From Diplonema japonicum (Eukaryota > Euglenozoa > Diplonemea > Diplonemida > Diplonemidae), in contig OZ025648.1 of the NCBI GenBank assembly GCA_964019335.1, forward strand, positions 1 to 64,000: DNA of 64,000 bases, given 5' to 3'. The position numbers and the translations under genes are program-made. Each line of letters begins with the position of its first letter. Position 1 is the stretch's first letter. The notes beneath the pieces are model-generated. The model saw nothing but the letters and a program-made list of their open reading frames with translations, did not search any database and had not been told where the DNA came from. This document shows, piece by piece, positions 1 to 10,600 of this stretch.

Positions 1-384
1 GGGTTTGCGGGTTTGCGGGTTTGCGGGTTTGCGGGTTTGCGGGTTTGCGGGTTTGCGGGTTTGCGGGTTTGCGGGTTTGCGGGTTTGCGGGTTTGCGGGT
101 TTGCGGGTTTGCGGGTTTGCGGGTTTGCGGGTTTGCGGGTTTGCGGGTTTGCGGGTTTGCGGGTTTGCGGGTTTGCGGGTTTGCGGGTTTGCGGGTTTGC
201 GGGTTTGCGGGTTTGCGGGTTTGCGGGTTTGCGGGTTTGCGGGTTTGCGGGTTTGCGGGTTTGCGGGTTTGCGGGTTTGCGGGTTTGCGGGTTTGCGGGT
301 TTGCGGGTTTGCGGGTTTGCGGGTTTGCGGGTTTGCGGGTTTGCGGGTTTGCGGGTTTGCGGGTTTGCGGGTTTGCGGGTTTGC
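1..384. repeat. GGGTTTGC satellite, 48 perfect 8-bp copies
   Basis: The window opens with 48 uninterrupted identical copies of GGGTTTGC, followed at once by unique sequence beginning GCGGGCCCC. The unit is G/T-rich like a telomeric repeat, but the G-rich strand reads 5'-3' inward from this edge. A left chromosome end should show the C-rich strand here. It is therefore either an internal or subtelomeric minisatellite at a contig break, or an assembly-orientation artefact. Three frames stay open through the repeat only because the unit contains no stop codon, so it is not coding. Confidence 0.97.
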
Positions 385-777
385 GCGGGCCCCCCTTGCT
401 CGAGTCCCTCTGGGCCTCCGTATCCCCCTTAGGACACTGGTCCAAGGTCTGGTTCACCGCAGTTTATGGAACTCTTTTTCATCAGAGACGACCACTTCGC
501 ATCCCAACTGTTCGAAAAACACTTCTGTTACCTTTGTTGCTGCTCACTGTTACCCCGTTGCTGTTCAGGATGTACTCTTCGATGACAGAAAGCCTGCCTA
601 TGATCTTGCAGGTACAGATGGCACTCCCATCAAAACATATTTTATTGTGCATGTTGCTCTCCTGAGGTACTAATGAAATATCGCATTTGTAGGATAGGAA
701 GAAACACTATCAGCACACGCAACGAAAAGAAAATAATAAACCGGATAAAAGATGATTGAAAATAAATACCCAAGCCA
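385..777. other. Spacer and 3' flank between satellite and first gene
   Basis: No gene could be supported. It should contain the 3' UTR and polyadenylation region of the dehydrogenase. The minus strand has a pyrimidine-rich stretch ending GATAG near 700, resembling the trans-splice acceptors elsewhere. It is followed by short minus-strand ORFs of at most about 56 codons without recognisable homology, possibly a truncated subtelomeric gene. A plus-strand frame stays open to 673 but is continuous with the satellite and has no start signal. Confidence 0.6.
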
Positions 778-2805
778 TTAACAGCTCAGCTTCTGCAAAT
801 CCTGCTTGTCCTGCTCAGTAATCCAGCGCCTCTTCAAAGTAGAAGTGCCAGGCCATGGTCTTCTGCCAACAGCAGACGCTGGGAGACCGGTCTCGCGTGC
901 GATCAATTCAGCTACACGACCCTCGCAGTCGTAGTTGCATGGCTCAGCTTGACAATGTCCCATTCCAGCACGGGTGCGCTTTCTGATAGCTTGTGTGCTG
1001 TCGACCGGTAGCGAGCGGTGAATGGCTTCGACTACCTCGGCCTCAGTCACGAGCTCGCACTTGCACACAACATTCTTTCGAGCGTCAGGGAAAGACGTTG
1101 TCCCCCTTTTTGAAGCCTTGAGCCCCTTCCATCCTTCCTTCGGGAATACGATAGGTGCTCTGTTTGGGTTGAATGACTGATCCGGCTTAAGCACCAGACC
1201 ATTCTTCTGAAGCAGCTCAACAACATGGAGTGCAATGGCGGGCGATCCAGCCAACCCTGGTGAATCAATACCAGCAGCATGGATGAACCTTCCCCTCTCG
1301 TCTGCAGCTGACGGCTCAATGATCCAGTCCTTCCTGTCAGACTTGGCACGGGCCCCACAGAAGGCGTGGATGGTCTTTGCAGCGTCAAAGGAGGGCACCA
1401 ATGCCTTGCACTTCGACAAGATATACCTGTTAATGTCGTCTACCGTGTCCTTCTCTGACTGCCCGTCCGACACGTCCCTGGCCGTGGGGCCGAGAATTAA
1501 GTTCCCCCAAAGGGTCGCCTGCACCAGCACGCCCTTGCCCTTCTTCGGGTCAGGTGCAGGGAAGATTGTATGATTTGCCAAGTGGCCCTCAGATTTGTGC
1601 AGCAGCACGTACTCACCCAGCCTGGGGGTGATCGTGAAACTCTTGTCATTTATCATCCGTGCAATATCGCTACCACCCGACCCAGCACAGTTCACGATGT
1701 ACCTTGTCTTGATAACATGCTTCTGTGTCACTGAGCCGTTGACCGCAGTCGAATAACCGCTCCCACCCTTTGCCATTTCATTGACCTTGGAGCACACGTT
1801 GATGCCAGAGTTACCAGTATCCTTTGTGAGAGGAACAGTCTTGTTCTGCAAAATGCGCAGCACCTGAATGACAACGAGTGTCAAGGCAAAGAGGCCACCG
1901 GCGGTAGGGAAGAGCATGTCGGCGTCCCCATACATATGCATGGCAGCAGCGCCCATACCTGCCACGACAACCGCAATCAACATGCTTTCAAACACGTATC
2001 CCTTCTGTGTCTTCATGTAGGCAGCCGTGTCCCACTGATCCACTTCCAGATCATAGCCCAGGTCAGTTCTCTTGATACTCTTAACCTCGTGCCTGACACG
2101 CACCTCCACGCCGTTGTCAGCAGCATTCTCAGCCAAGGCAATGGCAAACTCGTACGGGATCACTGTGCCCGCATCTGGTGAGAGAAGAGCAGCCTTGGCG
2201 TTCGGGTGGACATGCGGCTCGCGCTCTCTCAGCTCTTCTTGGTTGATGATACTCAAGTTCTTCACGCCATTGACATCGCCGCGCTTCATCAGGTCATGGA
2301 GAACTTTGATCTCCTCGTCGGACGTGGCCACGACAAGGGAGCCGTTCTGGTTGTAGCCAAAGTGTAGCTCCCTGTCAAGTTGGGGGAACATCTGGTTGCC
2401 TTTCCAACAGAACTTAGCACGGACAGACCCAGGGGCGTCGTCATACCCTGCATGCACGATTCCACTGTTGCCCTTTGTAGCGCCCTGCGTCACGTCATCA
2501 GCACTGTCAAGCATGAGGACAGAGAGTTCACTCTTGGAAAGCTCCCTTGCGATTGCAGACCCAATGCACCCAGCACCAATGATTACCACATCGTAGCTAC
2601 CGTCCGCCTTTGCTGCACTGTGTCTAGTACGTGAGCGGGGGCACGTGGCGCAAGAGTTCCCACATTTACCCTTACCACTGCCGTTCGTGATGTTGTAATG
2701 CTCTGCACACTCCTCGAGATCGTGCCATTTGCCGCCAACATAAGCACCTTTGTTGCCATGCACCCTGAGGTCAGCTTTCACTGGTTCAACACTTTTTCTC
2801 GCCAT
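778..2805 (-). CDS. FAD-dependent glycerol-3-phosphate dehydrogenase, GlpA type, with C-terminal BFD-like Fe-S domain
   Basis: An intronless gene for 675 residues. The family oxidises sn-glycerol 3-phosphate to dihydroxyacetone phosphate with FAD and passes electrons to a membrane acceptor. Residues about 70-85 carry the FAD-binding GAGCIGSA motif, and VHAGYDD follows near 117. A C-terminal BFD-type [2Fe-2S] module has Cys581, Cys583, Cys618 and Cys623, the layout of bacterial anaerobic GlpA rather than mitochondrial GPD2. A Cys cluster sits at 48, 52 and 55. Unusually, residues about 273-318 form two hydrophobic segments inserted in the middle of the substrate/FAD domain, suggesting membrane anchoring. 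The start is the ATG at 2805; a pyrimidine tract ending in AG lies just upstream. Transfer from bacteria is possible but untested. Confidence 0.85.
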   Translation of the reverse strand: MARKSVEPVKADLRVHGNKGAYVGGKWHDLEECAEHYNITNGSGKGKCGNSCATCPRSRTRHSAAKADGSYDVVIIGAGCIGSAIARELSKSELSVLMLDSADDVTQGATKGNSGIVHAGYDDAPGSVRAKFCWKGNQMFPQLDRELHFGYNQNGSLVVATSDEEIKVLHDLMKRGDVNGVKNLSIINQEELREREPHVHPNAKAALLSPDAGTVIPYEFAIALAENAADNGVEVRVRHEVKSIKRTDLGYDLEVDQWDTAAYMKTQKGYVFESMLIAVVVAGMGAAAMHMYGDADMLFPTAGGLFALTLVVIQVLRILQNKTVPLTKDTGNSGINVCSKVNEMAKGGSGYSTAVNGSVTQKHVIKTRYIVNCAGSGGSDIARMINDKSFTITPRLGEYVLLHKSEGHLANHTIFPAPDPKKGKGVLVQATLWGNLILGPTARDVSDGQSEKDTVDDINRYILSKCKALVPSFDAAKTIHAFCGARAKSDRKDWIIEPSAADERGRFIHAAGIDSPGLAGSPAIALHVVELLQKNGLVLKPDQSFNPNRAPIVFPKEGWKGLKASKRGTTSFPDARKNVVCKCELVTEAEVVEAIHRSLPVDSTQAIRKRTRAGMGHCQAEPCNYDCEGRVAELIARETGLPASAVGRRPWPGTSTLKRRWITEQDKQDLQKLSC

Positions 2806-2821
2806 GGTTCCCTTGGATATA

Positions 2822-2864
2822 CTAGATAAAAGAAACAACACAATAAAAAAAAAAGTTAAAAAGG
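2822..2864 (-). other. Predicted spliced-leader acceptor of the dehydrogenase gene
   Basis: On the minus strand a long pyrimidine tract (T10, then TTTCTTTTATCTAG) ends in AG 16 bases before the ATG at 2805. Only 66 bp separate this gene's ATG from the revised stop of the upstream gene at 2872, too little for an ordinary promoter. This fits trans-splicing of a polycistronic transcript. The spliced leader itself is not in the window. Confidence 0.6.
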
Positions 2865-2871
2865 GTATCTT

Positions 2872-4461
2872 CTACAATAACTGATCGAACACCTTAGCAC
2901 GATACTCAAAGGTTTTTATTATCTGGGGGTTAGTTATTCATTGTATCACACATACCTGTCTTGTCATTGTGCTCATGCTCTGCAGCACATTTCCACCCCC
3001 TAGCATGTTGTCATGGACCATTTTCCCTAGTTGCTGCATTTTGTTGATTGCTGTAGCATTAGCTTTCAGAGTACGCAGTTTCGCAATGAACTCTTTTCTG
3101 TCCGCCTCCGAGTAAAGCACGTCCTCCGAAGCGAAAACAGCTACAGACTCCCACGCCACAGTGTCATTCATAGGAGGCACAGAACTGACACGCTCTGATT
3201 CCAAGTAGGTCTCGTCACCGTGCTTACTAGACAGAACACCAGGATCGAAGATGATAGGAACACACCCAAAGTACAACGCCTCCGTCAGCCTATACGAGTG
3301 GAAGCCCCACCCTCGTATGATAGGACAGAAGGTAGCATTCCCCATCTCTTTTGTGTAAACATCAGCAGTTGGGTCTTTGAACTGCTCTGGAGGGATCATT
3401 GCCTGACCCCTCTTCTTGAACGACGGCATAAAGCCGTCTACGACAGCCCTGTCGGTCTCGTATTTACATTTCTGTTTCATTTTTACCCACTTCAATGCAC
3501 TCTTCTTTTTCTTTGTCTTGTCATAGCAGTACACCCAAACACGGATGTCGCTACCGTGGTCTCGCAGCAAGCGCAGCTGATACCGCGAAGACTGAAAACA
3601 GTACGATGAACCTGAGAAGAACAGCAAGTTACCTCGCCTCGATGCTGGTACTATGTGGCTATTCAGGTTGCTCACAACCTTTGGGAGTGGAATGGTTAAA
3701 TCGATCCATCTTTGGTAGGTGGAACTTATCGTGCTGCTCCTCGTGGCAAGCATGCCCTGATTGGTGTAGCTGCGCTCCTCATCTATGCCCCAATCGCTGA
3801 ACCCAAGGGCAAAGTGGTTGAGGCCCCACATAGCCCTTCCTCGTTGTGTTGCGTTCATGCTGAGGCCTCCTAGCACCCATTTTGAGAATGGGGCGGCAGC
3901 ATATGGATGGTGCTGTGCAAGAAGCGCGTTTCCTTCATTTACACTCCCAGGCATCATGCCGCGTGTGTTCCCGAACATAAATGTATCCACGGACAGGAAG
4001 AAGGCGCATGCTTGACTCGCGTTGTGCGTCACGTAGTCGGCGTTTGAGGTCCGAAGTGATTGGTGAACCGCTTTAAAGAAGGCACCTGGTTGCCCCGAAG
4101 GCACTTCTTTTTGCATTCCATAGGAAAACACCTTGAAGTCGGAAGCACATTTCTTTTTGTGCAGGTAGCATCGCGGGAGGCTCGGCTGTGGATTGCCGTA
4201 CCTGCGCGAAGCGTCACTGCTGCACAATAGTGCCCACCTCTCACTTCCGGAGCCGCCAGATGCTGTGACTTTGAGTAATTGCCTGGCTTCCTGCACATCG
4301 GTTTCAAATGACCTGGACCGCACGATACTTTTATCAAACGGTGCTGCTAAAAACTGCTCTAGTAACGGACTCACGTGTTCCTCATACCGCACTGTGTAGT
4401 TGACTGTGAGCAATGTAACCACCACAACAAGCATGCACACCATTGCCAACCGGCATCTCAT
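2872..4461 (-). CDS. Exostosin-family (GT47-like) glycosyltransferase, type II membrane protein
   Basis: A 518-residue product with one 33-nt intron at 2923-2955. A short cytoplasmic N-terminus is followed by a signal anchor at residues about 6-22 (MVCMLVVVVTLLTV) and a stem, then a lumenal domain with exostosin hallmarks near the C-terminus (GWGFHSYRLTEAL, FGCVPIIF). It probably transfers sugars in the ER or Golgi; donor and acceptor are unknown. The unspliced frame stops just after the GTATGTG donor. Splicing at a CTAAC-CCCCAG acceptor adds a 16-residue tail starting IIKTFEYR and ending at 2872, so the simple ORF end at 2938 is probably inside the intron. Several potential N-glycosylation sites (NATQ, NATF) support a lumenal domain. 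Confidence 0.8.
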
Positions 4462-4896
4462 TATTCATTAAGCTGTGTTCTTGAGATCACATCACAGTAC
4501 TATAAAAGCAATTAATAACAAGCTAATATCTACACCACTTGGGTGCTAAAAAAAAGAACTAGTGAGTAAAACCACAGATCTGAGTAACTAAAAAAAAGGG
4601 AAACCAATTGTTTAATTTAAACCATGTCTTTGTCATCAGTTTTCTTTTTCTTTCACGGTGCAATTTTATACGTTTTCTTGACGAAAAGCTTTTTCTTCCC
4701 CAGAAGCACCAGTTGCCTGTATCTTATTTGTTTTTCCTTTAGAAAGCTAGAGTTGCAAAAGCAAAAAAAGTAAACCAAGCTAATGCTAATTGGTACAAAA
4801 GTCCGTGTCATGTATGGCAGCTAGTTGAGACGTTGGCGGGAGCGAGACGAACCACCTCCTGTCACTCGGCGGGCCTGTAGGGCGGGGTTCTACACG
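4462..4896. other. Intergenic region between DnaJ gene and glycosyltransferase gene
   Basis: It holds the 5' leader of the glycosyltransferase gene and the 3' flank of the DnaJ gene. On the minus strand TTCTTTTTTTTAG ends at 4546, a plausible trans-splice acceptor; a second AG (ACACAG) lies nearer the ATG. No ORF with coding character and no tRNA-like box sequences were seen. Confidence 0.5.
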
Positions 4897-5638
4897 TCAC
4901 AGTTTGCACACCGTAGGCTGGTCGTCTACGCTTTCCTCTACATCTTCGTGCACTGTGCCGTCAGGCTGTGTCGTGCGCGTCACGGTGCGTGTCACCTGTA
5001 GTGCAGTGTGGCGTGGTAAGGGCATACCTTCTTGCCATTTTTGATCACAGTCTGCTGCGTCACTGACTTGCTCATCCCGCCACCGCCCCCCATTGAAGAC
5101 ATTGAGCTCATAAAAGAACTGTTTTGTCTGCAGTTAAATAGCCTTGCATACCTCCCACCCATGCCTCCTCCCATCCTCTCCATGTCGTTCATCATACCCA
5201 TCATGCCTCCAAACCCAAAGCCCCCATGGCCAAATGGGTCTGAATCGCCGAATGGGTCTGTCGCGAACCCCTGCCTCCCCATTGGCCTCATAAACGATTC
5301 AAAAGGGTCCCTTCCACCGAAGAATGCGTTGAACAAGTCGAACGGGTCATGTGTCGCGCGTCCTCTGCTTCGTTGGTGTCCGCCTCCATGCCCATAAGCG
5401 TCGTAGTTCCTCCTCTTCTGCGGGTCCCCCAGCGTTTCGTAAGCCTCAGCTACGGCTTTGAATCTACTCTCTGCATAATCACGCTGCTGCGGGTTCTTGT
5501 CAGGGTGCCATCTCACCGCTAGTCTCTTGTACGCCCTGCGTGACATGTCTTACTGCCGCGTGCATACCGTCTAATTTCTTCCTGCGAGGCACCCCTAGAA
5601 ATTTCTAAAATCCCATAGTAGTCCTCCGTACCGCTCAT
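4897..5638 (-). CDS. DnaJ/Hsp40 co-chaperone, DNAJB6-like
   Basis: Splicing three small introns (5536-5567, 5119-5151, 4996-5027; 32, 33 and 32 nt) gives 214 residues. The J domain begins at the N-terminus: [12 protein letters not shown], then [17 protein letters not shown] with the essential HPD, then [18 protein letters not shown]-rich linker follows, then a Ser-rich segment and a [12 protein letters not shown] tail typical of DNAJB2/6/8 proteins that suppress aggregation. It would stimulate Hsp70 ATPase in the cytosol or nucleus. The first intron interrupts the J domain inside IRR; without it the start would be misplaced at 5546. The middle intron is in frame and stop-free, adding a false [11 protein letters not shown] insert if ignored. 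There is no DnaJ zinc finger. Confidence 0.88.
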
Positions 5639-5759
5639 TGTGTGGAAAAAAGCCTAACATGTGGCTATGTGAAAGGGAAGAAATTAAACTAAAGAAAAAA
5701 CCGAACCAGGTCATCAAACCTACCCTCTATCCTCCCAACTGCATAAGCACCGAATAACC

Positions 5760-7436
5760 TTAGTTGGAGCTTGCGGCAAGGTTGCGACGCCTTCGCTCAA
5801 CCAAGTTGCGAAGCCTTGGGAGCTCAGTCTGTTGCATCTGCGGTGGCATAAGAATGGCTCTTATCAACAACATACTGTTTGCAGTGTGGCAATAGCCTTG
5901 CGTGCGTTCAGCTTGTACTGATCGAGCAAGTTCTCACCTTCACTCCCATTTAAGTACATCATCTGCGCTTTCACCTCCTTCCACCTCATCCTCACGTCGA
6001 CGTCGCTCTTGTTGCGAAGCGTGTCGCGGTACGCTTTTTCAAATGACCTCTCGAGCCTTGCATCAGTCATTCTCTGCAGTTTGTCGAAAACTTTATTTTT
6101 GCGTACCTCAAGGTCAAACAGCGTGCTAACAGCTGTTGCAGCAGCGCATACACCAGACACAACCGATACCCCTGTACAGTGTTGTATTGTAGTTTATTCA
6201 CATACATGGCCTCGAGCCCTTCAGGAGCGCTACGATAAGCGCAGTACTTGACGCAGCCGCAGCAACGAGCCTGGCACTCTTCGAGGGGATATTAGGGGTC
6301 TGTTTGCTGACCCTGAAAAGCATCAGGAGCTTCTTTGCCACCTCGTCAATTGTCTGCACGGCATTGTCATGGTGCCTTTCTGGTGCCAGTCTGATCTCGT
6401 TCAGAACCTGCTCCCTGGCACGCTCAAACTCAACGATGGGTAAAACAGACTCTTCATGCTTCTGATTTGTCTGACTGAAGGTTGTGTAGATGCGTGGAAT
6501 GTCCTTAGTGGTCAGGACCTTCGACAAGTTCCAGCAAAGCGTTCCGTAGGCGCGAGCGAAATCGCTCACGTTGTCCAAGGTGTCGACCTGTGTGCATCAC
6601 TTGGCATGGAAGCGATACCTACCTTGTTTAGAACAATTAGGAACTTGTGCGTGCTGTCCCTCAGGGTTTCGTTGAGCACTTCTAAAGTCTCTCCCGTGGT
6701 GCCAGGGTTTGCAGGGTCGAAGAACAGCAAGATGACAGCACTTCGCCTCACAAACCACCTAACAACCTTGCTGAAATCATAGCCTCTGTTGCACTCGGGT
6801 GTCTAGAATGAGTGTGTGTTAAGTGGTGTGACGTGCCATACCGGCGTGTCAATTGTCCCTGGTGAGTCAACAATCACAACACCGTTCTGAAGCTTGGCAT
6901 GGCCTCCCAAGTTGCGAACCTGTTTAGCTGGCGCTATATGTTGGAAATACCTTTAGTTTGAAGTGCTGGATGAAGGACTGCCCGAAGGCTGTTAACCCTT
7001 CGAACCCTTTGCTGGACCCCTCACATTTGCTGACGGCGGTGTAACCATCTTCGTTGAGGTCCACGTCTCCGTTCTGGATGACGGTGAACGCGTCGTCGGT
7101 GGGAGCTGTTCCTACCTCTTGGATCTTACCGTCGCACAAGTTGTTGATGAACGTTGACTTTCCACTACTGTGGTTTCCGATCAACAGCACCATAGGATGG
7201 CACCTGGGCGCAATACATTCGTGAGCGTAGCTATCATGCTTGTCTAATTTCATCATCTCCTTCTGCATATCCTCTAACATATTCTCAATCTCCTCTACCA
7301 GCTCTTTGTCATTCAAGTCATCAGGGGACCTCTTTTCCACAACTACAGGTTCCTCATGCTTCAGGTACCGGTACCCTAAGATGGAGAACCCAGCCAGAGC
7401 ACTCCCACCCACCACGGCGCCTGCAATTTTACTCAT
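5760..7436 (-). CDS. Dynamin/EHD-superfamily membrane GTPase
   Basis: Five introns (6920-6950, 6804-6842, 6588-6622, 6172-6205, 5838-5875) give 499 residues. A hydrophobic segment at residues 4-25 precedes the GTPase domain. G1 is GNHSSGKST, the G2-region Thr lies in TAPTDD, G3 is DSPGT (where EHDs and dynamins have D-PG) and G4 is NKVD, spanning an exon junction. It resembles EHD/sarcalumenin-like or dynamin-like proteins that remodel membranes. Near the C-terminus LVAAAASSTALIVALL and VVSGVCAAATAVSTL make two hydrophobic stretches, recalling the membrane hairpin of mitofusin-type dynamins. No EH domain is present. A mitochondrial or other organellar membrane is possible but inferred. Confidence 0.72.
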
Positions 7437-7652
7437 GGTGTTCCTTATGTAAATTAAGAAATGTTGCGATGCACATGGACCAAAAATCTTAAAAGGGAAA
7501 ACGTGCACAAGATCTAAAAAAAGAAAAGAAGGGGGAGGGGTAGGGGGTGACCAAGCTTATTAGAGTCTAATCTACAACAACAACAGTGTAGGGTAATTTT
7601 ACAAATACATCGGATACGAAAAGCGCGCAGCTATCTAAGTGAAGAAGTACAG

Positions 7653-10600
7653 CTAAGAGCTGAACAAGATTTGTGACGCCTGTAATAGAGTGATAAGTCT
7701 CAAGCGACATACCTTCACGAGGACCTTCCGTTCCCCCGTCGAGCAGGGTAATGAACGCAACGTGTGTTGCTTTTCGTCTTGATAAGACGTGAAGCCCTCG
7801 ATGCCAAACTGATGCCTTTCAAGGTCAGTCATGTACTGTGTAATGGTGTGCCTCAGCAAGGCTTCTAGCTGGTTAATCGTTGTGACGCTGCCTTCCAATC
7901 TGTCAGCCATTTGTGTGGCCCTCTGTTTGGACGTATCGTCTTCCTCGCCCTGCCTCCTCGGTGTCGCAGACCTCTCAACACTTTGTCTACTTTTCTCTAG
8001 GGCCCTCTTCCTCAGCGCCGACGACCTTGTGTTTAACGACGCAAGCTGTTGCCATTTCCCCTCCTCTTCATTAGGACTCGCACCACGTGGCTTCTTCTGT
8101 GGTGCCAAGGACAACACCTTCTGCAGCGGGGCAAGCAAGGACTGTGCCACCAGCCGGGCAGCTGGCAATTGCAAAAATAGCTCTGCAACTTGCTGCATGC
8201 TCTTCTTACTTGATACAACTAATCTGTAAGAATCACTAACAAATGCCATAATCTTGGGCCTTGTATTCAAGATGAAGGCCAGCCTCTCGAAGCTTGCTGC
8301 ATCGCCTTCTGTATTGTTGTGAACCTCGTGGGACTGCTGCTCCAATTCTAACAACTCGCATTCGTGGCGCTCGAGCACCTGACGGCGGTGCACCTCATGC
8401 TGTGTCCAAGCGCGATAGATCTGGACGTTGTACTCGACCAGTTCGTCGCCTTCTACGTTATCAAGGACACGGCTGCTGAGGTCATGGATGAACGAAAAAA
8501 GCTGCTCTCCCCACTCGCTGCTGAGCCTCTGCATCTCGTCGATGTGAAGCTCGATAAGCTCTTCACGCCTTCTTCGTAGGGTGCCCAGTCTCTTCCCTTC
8601 CTGTTTGATTGTGCCTTCAAAGTCACGTGTTGACTTCTGTTGGGCAGCCTGCAACAGCTGCTTGTTAGTTTCAACAGCTGTGTTCAGCTGCTCAATCTCC
8701 GAGTTGTGCAACTGAGATACTTCTAACTGCTCTTCGGGTGACAGGGAGGTAAACTCTAGACTAGTTGACTTTGCGGCCCACATGGCGGTGATCTGTTCGA
8801 TCTGTGTGCTCCACTCAACTTCTGCGTCTTGGAACTCTTGCATTTGTGCTACAGATAGTTCCGTCCGCCTCCTCTTGCTGATCTCGGCTAGGAGATGCGA
8901 TTCATCAGTTCGTAGGCCATTCTCAAATTCAGTCAAGCTATCAGCCAGCAATGTGTTCCGCTTCCTCTGTTGATCTGATTCATCAGCGATTTCAGAAAAC
9001 CCCCGCAACATATCCTGAACCAGCTCACCCTGCTGGTGCTGTGGCATCGTTGCGAACACGTCAGAAACAGAGAGGCCCCTCCAGTCGTTGACCAACTTGT
9101 CAAGCTTTGTGAGCCACATCTCTTCGTTCTGTCGCCATTCGGCATCAAGGCGGAGAATCAAGTCGGACCTTGCTTGGCGTGAGGCAAACTGTAGTACATT
9201 GACAAAACTGCAAATAACAACACACCAGATTGGCAGTGCGGCCTTCTTCGATCTCTTGCTTTATATCACTTGCACAGGTAGTAACTGGGCCGGGCACTGT
9301 GGGAAAGGCTGCTGGTGCATATTTCATCGCGAAAGACATGAACTCAACACGACAAGCGAGCTGTTTTTAGATGCTGGCACCATATGTCACAATACCTCAT
9401 CTCTGTCAATCTCCAGACGTGTTATGCCCTCAGACTGAATGCAAGCAGCAATATCACCCTCTATCTTCATCCTTGCTAGCTCTTGCACTACGACTTTGCG
9501 CAGTCTGTCGTTGTCACTCTTCAGTGCTTCGTTGTATTTTTCAACACGCTCTAATTCATAGCGCAGAGCTTCCATTTCCTGGTAGCAGGCATCCTGATCT
9601 TCCAAGAGCTGCTGTGTCGCTTCATCGTGCGTCTGCCCCAAAGTATCTCTCAATCCCTGTTTGAGTTGCTAGGTATAGGCCATGTACCATACCACAATAG
9701 TCATCTCAAGCTGTGCTATAGTCTCATCTCTCAACGCTAAATCCTTCTTGATGTGATCAAACTCAGCACTGTCCCTTGTGGCCTTTACAGACAACCTGCC
9801 CAGACGCTGGTTTGTGCAGTCCAACTCACGCTTTGTCTCTTCTGCCTCATCCAGCTTCGCCTCCAGAAACCGCTGCTTTGCACGCTGTTGCACATCACCG
9901 TGCGACAATCTCTCTTGCAGCTCCTTATAACGTCCCTGTAGTTCTTGGTACCTACCGTCACTTTCCCGCAGTCTGGAGGACAGCGCCCCGTTCTCAGAAA
10001 GCATCCCGCTTTTATCACCACGCAAATTCTCAAGGAGCTGCTTTGTATCACTTAAATGCAACGCAGTTGCCTCAAGCTGCTGGGACAGCGCTAAATTCTC
10101 AGCCATCAGTCTGCCCCTCTCCTCGTTCATCACGTTCATCTACAGGCATTGACAGACGAGAAACAAACATACCTCTGCCTCCGCCATGTCGGCCCTCTTT
10201 GTCTCGTTCATCGTGCGTGACGTAAGAGCATCTCTCTCTCCTTGGAGCACGCCCATGTGGTCACGTAGCACCGCCGCCTGGTTACGGAAGTCATCTGCGT
10301 CCCTTTCCAGTGCCGTCAGCAAACACGCTGACCTGTTCCATCCCATCTGCGACTCCCAGAGAGAATCTTGCAGAAGGAACATAAAACAGTATTGCTGCTC
10401 GAGCTCTACACACATGCGTTGTCTAGCCTCCTCGTTTTGCATGTTGTAGAAAGCATTGCATAGTTCGGAGCTCAACAACGATCCTGCGATGCAACCTGCC
10501 CTGAGATCTGCGGACACCATTCCAAGCTTTAACGCACTTGCCGCTTCCTGACGCTGGAGCTCCAACCTGTCGATCAATTCGTCCTGCTGCAGCAAATGAG

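Noticed and set aside
1-384. Simple telomere
   Set aside because: The G-rich strand runs inward, opposite to a genuine left end, and no terminal structure can be seen.
5-673. Plus-strand proteins of 139-222 residues from the left edge
   Set aside because: They are translations of the satellite plus spacer with no start signal; every frame of the 8-bp unit is open.
1850-1955. Intron explanation for the membrane insert of the dehydrogenase
   Set aside because: The two GTATGG sites pair only with an acceptor that breaks the frame (70 or 95 nt).
6080-6112. In-frame 33-nt GTACGC...CTGCAG segment in the GTPase gene
   Set aside because: Its donor is weak and the encoded helix is continuous with its surroundings; left as exon, though not excluded.
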